Assembly (NCBI RefSeq): GCF_036250755.1
Contig: NZ_CP109583.1
Location: 3,596,001 to 3,660,000, forward strand
Length of the DNA: 64,000 nucleotides
Source of the DNA: Streptomyces uncialis
GTDB taxonomy: Bacteria > Actinomycetota > Actinomycetes > Streptomycetales > Streptomycetaceae
Direction: 5' to 3'
Shown: positions 27,866 to 34,310 of the stretch, in pieces
How positions within the stretch are numbered: position 1 is the stretch's first letter
Layout: the number at the start of each line of letters is the position of its first letter
Made by a program: the position numbers and the translations under genes
The notes under the pieces: generated by a model
What the model was told of the DNA's origin: nothing
Databases searched by the model: none
Seen by the model: only the letters and a program-made list of their open reading frames with translations

Positions 27866-29683
27866 ATGCCCGTGCCCACGGAAGAACTGAAGCTGGAGAT
27901 CGTCAACGCCGCCACGGGGAAGCCCCTCGGCGCCAGGGCCGCGCCGGGCGCGGACGGCGCGCTCGTCGTCCGCGACTTCCCCGACGACGGCCCGCGCCCG
28001 GATCAGTGGCGGCTCGCCCCCGCGCAGGACGACCAGGTGTACGTGATCCGCAACGCGGACAGCGGCAAGGTGCTCGACAACCCGGCCGCCGCCGACCGGG
28101 GCGTCCGCCAGTGGCAGGCCACCGCGGGCCGGAAGGGCCAGCAGTGGCACATCGTCCCCGTCGAGGGCGAAGCGGGCCTCTACTTCATCGAGGGCGCGGT
28201 CGACGGAGCCGTTCTCGACCTCGCCGAGCCCGGCGGGGACGACACCCGGATCGTCCTGCGCGAGCACGACGACAGCGCGGAGAGCCAGTGGTGGCGGTTC
28301 GTCCCGGCCGCGCCCGAACGCGTCAGCGACCCCGTGCTGCGCTGGGCTCAGCTGAGCCACTGGAACGGCCGCCGGTCCTGGCGGCTGGCGCGGTCGGCCG
28401 CGCTGCGCCCGGCCCCCGACGCGACGCCCTCCTTCAGCGACCTGCTGCTGGTCCTGGAGGGGTTCGGGAGCGACCAGGACGCCGGCGGCTGGAAGAGCGA
28501 CGCGGCCGGCCACTCCCCCGGCGGGCAGCCGGGCTGGTGGGGCGGGGCCGACACACGGTTCCTCGCCGACACGGGAGCGGGCCGGGCGGACATCGTCGGA
28601 CTCAAACCCGCGAAGGGGGCGGTGGTTTCGGGTGCCAGGGGCGACGGGACGTTCGACGACGAACGCGTCCTGCACCAGCCGCCGCCCGCCCGCGATCCCG
28701 CGGACCTGTGGACCCTCGTGGACACGACGGGCGACGGCAGCCCCGATGTCGTCGTGCTCGCCGCCGACGGTGTCCGGGTGTCCCCCCGGGACGAGGGCGG
28801 GGCGTTCGCGGCCCCGGGCGGCGCACCGGCCCTCAAGGCGTTCGGTCATGGTCAGCAGGCGGGCGGCTGGCTCGCGGAGAAGCATCCCCGGTTCCTCGCG
28901 GACACCACCGGTGACGGCAGGCTCGACCTCGTCGGCTGCCACGACGACGGCGTCTGGATCTCCCTCCAGGACGAGGAAGGAAAGTTCGCGCCGCTCCCCG
29001 AGGAACCCGTTCTGCGGGCGTTCGGCCACCACGAGAAGGCAGGTGGCTGGCTCGCCGACAAGCACCCCCGGTTCCTCGCGGACACCACCGGCGACGGCAG
29101 GCTCGACCTCGTCGGCTGCCACGACGACGGCGTCTGGATCTCCCTCCAGGACGAGGAAGGGACGTTCGCGGAACCGCTGTACACCCTCGACGACTTCGGC
29201 GTCGACCAGGGATGGAGCTCGGTCCGGGAGCACCCCCGGTTCCTGGTCGGGGCCACCACCGGCGGAGCGCCGGACCTCGTCGGGTTCGGACCGCAGGGCG
29301 TCGTCGTGTCACGCGGACTCGGCGACGGTACGTTCGGGCCCGCGCAGCTCGTCCTGAACGACTTCGGGACCGCCCAGGGGTGGAGCGGCGAAAAGCACCT
29401 GCGGCTCCTCGCCGACCTCACCGGCGACGGCGTCCCGGACATCGTCGGCTTCGGTGACGAGGGCGTCTGGGTGTCGCACGGCCTCGGCGGCGGCCTGTTC
29501 GACCAGGCCCGGCTGGTGTGCCGCGGATTCGGGTACGGCGAGGACGCGGGCAGCTGGCGGGTCGGCCGCCACCCGCGCTTCCTCGCCGACATCACCGGCG
29601 ACGGACGCCTCGACCTCGTCGGCTTCGGCGGCCCCGGGGTGTACGTGGCCCGGAACCTCTTCCGCCGCTTCAGGACCCGGTGA
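27866..29683 (+). CDS. Ricin-type lectin domain plus FG-GAP/VCBS-like beta-propeller protein
   Basis: 605 residues, no signal peptide. Residues about 1-150 contain three ricin-B-type repeats with PDQWRLAP, VRQWQATA, GQQWHIVP and SQWWRFVP (QxW motifs). From about 170 to the end there are roughly seven propeller repeats of 55-60 residues: WLADKHPRFLADTTGDGRLD, LVG.....GVW(I/V)S, GTF and L.(D/A)FG..(Q/G). The D.TGDG.(L/P)D element is the FG-GAP/VCBS calcium-binding loop also found in the Psathyrella velutina-type sugar-binding propeller. It is therefore predicted to be doubly carbohydrate-binding. Start ATG 27866 with GGAAGAGG. Two adjacent repeats are almost identical in DNA. Confidence 0.8.
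   Translation: MPVPTEELKLEIVNAATGKPLGARAAPGADGALVVRDFPDDGPRPDQWRLAPAQDDQVYVIRNADSGKVLDNPAAADRGVRQWQATAGRKGQQWHIVPVEGEAGLYFIEGAVDGAVLDLAEPGGDDTRIVLREHDDSAESQWWRFVPAAPERVSDPVLRWAQLSHWNGRRSWRLARSAALRPAPDATPSFSDLLLVLEGFGSDQDAGGWKSDAAGHSPGGQPGWWGGADTRFLADTGAGRADIVGLKPAKGAVVSGARGDGTFDDERVLHQPPPARDPADLWTLVDTTGDGSPDVVVLAADGVRVSPRDEGGAFAAPGGAPALKAFGHGQQAGGWLAEKHPRFLADTTGDGRLDLVGCHDDGVWISLQDEEGKFAPLPEEPVLRAFGHHEKAGGWLADKHPRFLADTTGDGRLDLVGCHDDGVWISLQDEEGTFAEPLYTLDDFGVDQGWSSVREHPRFLVGATTGGAPDLVGFGPQGVVVSRGLGDGTFGPAQLVLNDFGTAQGWSGEKHLRLLADLTGDGVPDIVGFGDEGVWVSHGLGGGLFDQARLVCRGFGYGEDAGSWRVGRHPRFLADITGDGRLDLVGFGGPGVYVARNLFRRFRTR
28861..29170 (+). repeat. 180-base tandem duplication inside the propeller gene
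   Basis: The stretch from 28861 repeats from 29041 with only a few changes over about 130 bases (GGCGGCTGGCTCGC / GGTGGCTGGCTCGC onward). One propeller unit of 60 codons therefore arose by recent duplication or gene conversion. Confidence 0.8.
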
Positions 29684-29744
29684 CCCCGGAGGTCCGCCGC
29701 GCCCTCTGACGGAGCGGCGGGCCTTCCGCCTGCCGGGGCCCGGC

Positions 29745-30707
29745 CTACGCGTGCGGGTCGTGGGCGATGCGCTGGCGCGACACCGCCAGCAGGCCGCCGT
29801 CCTGGCGGCGCAGCGTCACATCCACCACGTCCGTCCCGGCGGTGTCCCAGTGGGACGTGACCTCGATGTCGAGGACGTCGTCGGCGTTGGCGTTCGCGAG
29901 GAAGCACAGCTGTCTGTCCAGCACCCGGCGGCCCAGGAAGCTGCGGGCCGGCCGGCCGAGGCTGCGCCACAGGGAGAGCACGGCCCAGTCGACGATCGAG
30001 AAGTACGACGCGAAGTACAGCAGGCCGACCCCGTTCAGGTCGCGGCTCGCGCTCACCTGGTAGTTCAGCACGAGCCCCGCCTGCGGGGCCGGTTCGGCGG
30101 GGGTCCGGAAGCCGGACGCCTTGCGCGCGTCGGCCCATACCCGCCGGGGCGAGTGCGCGTCGGGGACCCGCTCCAGATGGTCGGAGCGGAAGTTTGCGGG
30201 GGTCGCCCGTCGCAGCCCGTGGTTGGTGTCATGGCCGGAGCGCTGAATCCAGCGGTTGAAGTTCTCCACATGGATGCAGCCGGGGGTGTCGTAGCGGAAG
30301 AAGCCGTCCACGCCGGGGGCGGGACCGCGCGCGGCCCCGTCGCCGTCCCGGGTGACCTGATGCATCGTCAGCAGTGAGTCGCCGCCGGAGGAGACCACCT
30401 TCGAGCGGACCCGCAGCCGGTCGCCGAAGGTCAGTTCCTCGGCGCTCAGCCCGCTGTCGGCCCGGACGCGGAAGTAGGCGAAGGACAGGTAGACGGGATT
30501 GCCCTCGGGGTCGGCCGCCGTGTACGGGTTGATTCCGCAGGAGGCGCCCACCGCGTCCCAGGTCCAGTCCCCGAGCTGACCGATGAACAGCGAGTTCGGT
30601 CCGCACATCGCGGGGGTGATCAGCTCGACGCGCTCGAACCAGTCGTCCCGGCTCCTGACGTACGGCGGACGTCCGGCCTGGGCGGGCGGAGCGGCATAGG
30701 TGGTCAT
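29745..30707 (-). CDS. LnmK-family bifunctional acyltransferase/decarboxylase
   Basis: 320 residues. Matches the double hot-dog LnmK family, which takes methylmalonyl-CoA and delivers propionyl to an acyl carrier protein. Family marks are MCGPNSLFIGQLGDWTWDAV, VENFNRWIQRSG and SRDLNGVGLLYFASYFSIVD. Counted from ATG 30707, a tyrosine falls at position 62 (CGINPYTAAD), the position recalled for the catalytic Tyr62 of LnmK. The start is supported by an ATGA overlap with a 31-codon leader ORF. An in-frame ATG at 30806 would extend the protein by 33 residues, but it lies only one base from AAAGGAG. A propionate starter is therefore predicted for the aromatic PKS. Confidence 0.88.
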   Translation of the reverse strand: MTTYAAPPAQAGRPPYVRSRDDWFERVELITPAMCGPNSLFIGQLGDWTWDAVGASCGINPYTAADPEGNPVYLSFAYFRVRADSGLSAEELTFGDRLRVRSKVVSSGGDSLLTMHQVTRDGDGAARGPAPGVDGFFRYDTPGCIHVENFNRWIQRSGHDTNHGLRRATPANFRSDHLERVPDAHSPRRVWADARKASGFRTPAEPAPQAGLVLNYQVSASRDLNGVGLLYFASYFSIVDWAVLSLWRSLGRPARSFLGRRVLDRQLCFLANANADDVLDIEVTSHWDTAGTDVVDVTLRRQDGGLLAVSRQRIAHDPHA

Positions 30708-30799
30708 GACCGCCCCCGGGAGGCCGTCCGGCTCCGCGAGCGCCGGGAACCGCCCGGCATCGGATACATCCGCGCAACGTGCCGTCCCTTGTCCGCCAT
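30704..30799 (-). CDS. 31-residue leader ORF coupled to the lnmK-like gene
   Basis: ATG 30799 has AAAGGAG at an ideal 8-base spacing. It opens a 31-codon frame beginning MADKGRHVARMYPMPGG and rich in Arg and Ser. Its TGA overlaps the ATG of the LnmK-like gene (30704-30707). The first codons ATGGCGGA are shared with the two genes that carry the other leader copies, so this is the initiation site driven by the element. It may control translation of lnmK by coupling; the peptide itself may have no function. It is not part of LnmK (other frame). Confidence 0.55.
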   Translation of the reverse strand: MADKGRHVARMYPMPGGSRRSRSRTASRGRS

Positions 30800-30876
30800 T
30801 CTGCATGCTCCTTTATGGAAACGGTTCTCCCGCAGGGTGACGGGGCCGCCAGCAGGTCCGGTCGAGCACCGGTGGA
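30797..30876 (-). promoter_or_regulatory. Shared leader element, copy C (before lnmK leader ORF)
   Basis: Minus strand: block 1 GCTCGACCG (30867-30859, 68 bases before ATG 30799), block 2 ACCGTTTCCATAAAGG (diverged), then ATGGCGGA. Same order and spacing as copies A and B. Confidence 0.6.
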
Positions 30877-31052
30877 CCTTCAGGGCTGCTTTGCCCGAGT
30901 CATGACAGCCGGTCAGGAACGGAGAAGCCAAGTACGGCACTTCGCCCGTAGCGTGAAAGTCCTGGGCAGCGAAGTCCGGCAGCGGCGGGCGCGATGGGCG
31001 GCCGTGCGCATCTTCCCCTCGACCTCTAGGGGCACCAGCCAGGATGAAACAG

Positions 31053-32000
31053 ATGATTGAAGCCAAGAACCTGACCAAACGGTACGGCGGGAAGACCGCC
31101 GTGGCCGAACTTTCCTTCTCGGTCGAGCCGGGCAGGGTGACCGGGTTCCTGGGCCCCAACGGCGCCGGGAAGTCGACCACCATGCGCCTGCTGCTGGGGC
31201 TCGACCGCCCCGACGGCGGCGACGCCACCATCGGCGGCCGGCACTACCAGGACCTGCCGCAGCCGCTCCGGGTGGCCGGCGCGCTGCTGGAGGCCAAGGC
31301 CGTGCACACCGGCCGCAGCGCCTACAACCACCTGCTGTGCCTGGCCCAGACGCAGGGCATCGGCAGCAAGCGCGTCGAGCAGGTGCTCGAACTGGTCGGA
31401 CTGAAGGATGTCGCGCGCAAGCGCGCCGGCGGCTTCTCCCTCGGTATGGGACAGCGGCTCGGTATCGCCGCCGCGCTGCTCGGCGACCCGCAGGTGCTGA
31501 TCCTGGACGAGCCGGTCAACGGACTCGACCCGGAGGGCATCCTCTGGATCCGCAACCTCATGAAGGACCTGGCCGCCGAGGGCCGGACCGTCTTCGTGTC
31601 CAGCCATCTGATGAACGAGATGGCGGTGACCGCCGAACACCTCATCGTCATCGGCCGGGGCCGCCTGGTGGCCGACTGCTCCATGCAGGAGTTCATCGAC
31701 CGCAACCAGGTCCAGCAGTCGGTGCTGGTGAGCAGCCCCGACGCCGAGCAGCTGCGGGCGGCGATCCTCCGCGAGGGCGGCAAGGTGACCCTGCTCGACT
31801 CCGGTGAGCTCAGCGTGGAGGACATGGAGCCGGGCCGGATCGGCGAGATCGCCGCCGCGGGCGGACATGTGCTGCACGAGGTCGTCCGCCAGCGCGGTTC
31901 GCTGGAGGAGGCGTTCATGGAACTGACCCGGGACAGCGTGGAGTACGAGGCCACCGGTGGCACCGGTGGCGCCGCCAAGAAGCAGGGAGGTGCCGAATGA
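31053..32000 (+). CDS. ABC transporter ATP-binding protein (ABC-2/DrrA type)
   Basis: 315 residues. Walker A is GPNGAGKSTTMR near residue 40, then Q-loop region GALLEAKAVHTGRSAYNHL, signature SLGMGQRLGIAAALL, Walker B QVLILDEPVNGLDPEG and the H-loop VSSHLMNEM. The C-terminal 60 residues form the usual ABC-2 regulatory extension. Start ATG 31053 is preferred (AGGA 8 bases upstream) over ATG 31044. The stop overlaps the permease start by ATGA. Transcribed divergently from lnmK with a 250-base shared region. Probably the exporter of the polyketide, giving a second resistance layer beside the UvrA-like protein, but it could also be unrelated chromosomal DNA at the cluster edge. Confidence 0.9.
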   Translation: MIEAKNLTKRYGGKTAVAELSFSVEPGRVTGFLGPNGAGKSTTMRLLLGLDRPDGGDATIGGRHYQDLPQPLRVAGALLEAKAVHTGRSAYNHLLCLAQTQGIGSKRVEQVLELVGLKDVARKRAGGFSLGMGQRLGIAAALLGDPQVLILDEPVNGLDPEGILWIRNLMKDLAAEGRTVFVSSHLMNEMAVTAEHLIVIGRGRLVADCSMQEFIDRNQVQQSVLVSSPDAEQLRAAILREGGKVTLLDSGELSVEDMEPGRIGEIAAAGGHVLHEVVRQRGSLEEAFMELTRDSVEYEATGGTGGAAKKQGGAE

Positions 32001-32827
32001 GCGCCGTCACCGCCGGAACCGTCGCGGCGCCGGACACCCGGCGCGCCGGCTTCTTCCAGCTGATGCAGTCGGAGTGGACCAAGATCCGGTCGGTCCGGTC
32101 CACCATCTGGTCCCTCGCGCTGCTTCTCGTCCTCTTCCCCGGTTTCACCGCGCTGCTCGTCAGCCTGGTGGTCGCCGGATGGGACGACACCAGCGCCGCG
32201 GACCGGGCGCTGATCGTGGCCGACCCGGCCGCGGTCATCCTCACCAGCGGTTTCCTGGTGGGCCAGCTCGCGATCTGTGTGCTCGGTGTGCTGGTGATCG
32301 CGTCGGAGTACTCCACCGGCATGATCCGGGCCAGTCTGCTGGCCGTGCCGAAGCGGGTGCCGATGCTCACCGCGAAGGCCGCGGTGTTCTCCCTGCTGGT
32401 GCTGGGCGTCAGCCTCGTGGCCGCGTTCCTCTCGTTCTTCATCGGCGCCGCGATGCTGAACGGCAAGGTCCCGGTCTCGCTGGGCGACGAGGGCGTGTTC
32501 CGCGCCGTCGTGGGCAGTGGGCTCTATCTGTCGGTGCTCGGCCTGTTCGCGCTCACCATCGGCGCGATCTTCCGGCACCCGGCGGCCGGGATCACCGGGG
32601 TGATCGCGTTCGTGTTCGTGCTGGCACCGCTGGCGCAGCTGCTCCCCGGGAAGGTCGGCGAGTACGTCAACGCCTACCTCCCCACGGAGGCCGGCCCGCT
32701 GATCGGACAGGCCCAGCAGGGCGCGGACGACCTGCTCTCCCCCTGGCAGGGCTTCGGCGTCCTGTGCCTGTGGACAGCGGTCCTCTTCGCCCTCGCGGCC
32801 TACCTCCTCAAGCGCCGCGACGCCTGA
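31997..32827 (+). CDS. ABC-2 type membrane permease
   Basis: 276 residues with six predicted hydrophobic segments (about 36-60, 80-105, 125-155, 175-195, 200-225 and 250-270). Pairs with the overlapping ATP-binding subunit (ATGA at 31997-32000). The middle motif VIASEYSTGMIRASLLAVPKR is typical of ABC-2 permeases. Followed directly by a perfect terminator, so the operon has two genes. Confidence 0.88.
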   Translation: MSAVTAGTVAAPDTRRAGFFQLMQSEWTKIRSVRSTIWSLALLLVLFPGFTALLVSLVVAGWDDTSAADRALIVADPAAVILTSGFLVGQLAICVLGVLVIASEYSTGMIRASLLAVPKRVPMLTAKAAVFSLLVLGVSLVAAFLSFFIGAAMLNGKVPVSLGDEGVFRAVVGSGLYLSVLGLFALTIGAIFRHPAAGITGVIAFVFVLAPLAQLLPGKVGEYVNAYLPTEAGPLIGQAQQGADDLLSPWQGFGVLCLWTAVLFALAAYLLKRRDA

Positions 32828-32840
32828 CCCCGCCACCCGC

Positions 32841-32893
32841 CGCGACCGCCGGTCCACAGCCCCCGCACCGGGGCGCTTGGACCGGCGGTCGCG
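32841..32893. terminator. Perfect 16-base hairpin after the ABC operon
   Basis: Arms CGCGACCGCCGGTCCA (32841-32856) and complement (32878-32893). This is a convincing right boundary for the gene cluster. Confidence 0.88.
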
Positions 32894-32970
32894 TCGCGTA
32901 CGGCACGTCCACCACACCCGTCGGGTACACGTACCTGAACGTTTCCCGTCCGTGCGGGTGGTTCATGGTG

Positions 32971-33489
32971 CGCAGTTCCCCGCGCCCCTCAGGGTTCCCC
33001 ACCTGGACGTACTTGTTCCCGTGCGGGTACGGACGTGGGTGCGCAGTTCCCCGCGCCCCTGAGGTCGCGCCCCTTGCGGTTCCCCGTTCGGCTGCGCAAC
33101 GCCCGTGGTTGCTCGCGCAGTTCCCCGCGCCCCTAGGGTTCCCCACCTGGACGTACCTGTTCCCGTGCGGGTACTCCGGGGGTGTGCAGTTCCCCGCGCC
33201 CCTGGCTGCGCCCCTTACGGTTCCCCTTCGGCTGCGCAATACCCCTGGTTGCTCGCGCAGTTCCCCGCGCCCCTAGGGTTCCCCACCTGGACGTACCTGT
33301 TCCCGTGCAGGTACGGACGTGGGTGCGCAGTTCCCCGCGCCCCTGAGGTCGCGCCCCTTACGGTTCCCCGTTCGGCTGCGCAATACCCTTGGCCGCTCGC
33401 GCAGTTCCCCGCGCCCCTAGGGTTCCCCACCTGGACGTACCTGTTCCCGTGCAGGTACGGACGTGGGTGCGCAGTTCCCCGCGCCCCTG
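32971..33489 (-). repeat. Periodic intergenic repeat array (island 1, left half)
   Basis: Eight copies of GCGCAGTTCCCCGCGCCCC (one with TGCAG) whose CGCAG begins near 32971, 33042, 33116, 33185, 33256, 33326, 33400 and 33470, i.e. every 69-74 bases. Between them two alternating linkers recur (TTCCCCACCTGGACGTAC and a GTTCCCCGTTCGGCTGCGCA type), giving a higher-order period of about 142 bases. There is no credible coding function; frames through it are translations of the repeat. The gene-free stretch is 32828-34310, with only the XRE remnant inside. Confidence 0.9.
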
Positions 33490-33539
33490 GGGCATCGCCC
33501 CTGGCCGTGCCTGTTCCCGTGCGGGTGGTTGCGGGTAGC

Positions 33540-33741
33540 CGGCCGTGCGACGGTCGGCGGAGCGGGTCATACGGTCCGCCACGTCTTGCTGGGTGAGCCC
33601 CCTCGCCCGACGGAGCTCCGCCAGCCGCTCCCCGGTCACCTCCGCGAGCAACTCTTCCCTGCCCTCCCGGACGGCTTCCTCCCCACCGGCCCGTGCAACG
33701 TGCACGGCACGAATGTCCCGCCACCGCTTGTAGCCGCCCAT
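33540..33741 (-). pseudogene. Truncated XRE-type (antitoxin-like) regulator remnant
   Basis: From ATG 33741 the frame encodes about 60 residues like the N-terminus of common Streptomyces XRE/HigA-like proteins: ARAGGEEAVREGREELLAEV, then RLAELRRARGLTQQDVADRM. The expected recognition helix (MGVTKGRVSQIEQG type) does not follow; instead the frame runs into TRSADRRTAGYP and the repeat array. The gene therefore looks broken in the middle of its HTH, probably by repeat-associated rearrangement. No toxin partner is seen next to it. Confidence 0.55.
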
Positions 33742-33845
33742 GACCGTCCCTTCCTCTGCCAGACCATCACTTCCTCAACATCCAGCGCCCCCAACGCGAC
33801 ACGGCCGACCCGCACCGAAGCAGCCACAGCAACAGGCGCCCCAAA

Positions 33846-34078
33846 GGGGCGCGGGGAACCGCGCGAAGACGAGGGCGGACCGCACCCGGGGAGCGACCGC
33901 AAGGGGGCAGCATCCAGGGGCGCGGGGAACTGCGCACCCACGAAGTACCCGCACGGGAACAAGTACGTCCAGGTGTGGAACCCCAGGGGCGCGAGGAACT
34001 GCGCGAGCAACCAAGTGCAACCCGTAGCCGAAGGGGAACCGCAAGGGACGCGGCCCCAGGGGCGCGAGGAACCGCGCA
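33846..34078 (+). repeat. Periodic repeat array (island 1, right half)
   Basis: Four copies of GGGGCGCGGGGAACTGCGC, partly degenerate (GCGAGGAACTGCGC), starting at 33846, 33917, 33986 and 34059, again every 69-73 bases. They run in the opposite orientation to the left half of the island. Confidence 0.85.
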
Positions 34079-34310
34079 CCCCCGGACCACCCCCACCGGA
34101 ACAAGTGGGCTCAGGTGGGCGAACCCGGCGGCGCGGGCGAAGGCGACCCGCGGCGCACCGAGGCCCCCGTCGGGCGTCCCGGGAGTCCGCGCCGGAGGCG
34201 GAAGGGGCGGGTGGGCGGGAGAATCCCCCGTCACCCCATGGCCCGGCGCAGCGTCCCGCAGGACACTTGATCCGCGACCACCACGCATGAGACATGAAGG
34301 GGGACATGAC

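Noticed and set aside
30708..30806. In-frame upstream ATG that would lengthen the LnmK-like protein by 33 residues
   Set aside because: It lies one base from the ribosome site, the extension is unlike the family, and Tyr62 numbering fits the 30707 start.
31053..32827. Type I exporter fused to the lectin block as a toxin secretion system
   Set aside because: The pair is an ordinary ABC-2 drug exporter without peptidase or membrane-fusion partner and is followed by its own terminator.
32828..34310. Several ORFs of 60-170 codons in repeat island 1
   Set aside because: They exist in both strands as low-complexity translations (SSPRP.., AVPRAP.., GARGTA..) of the repeat units.
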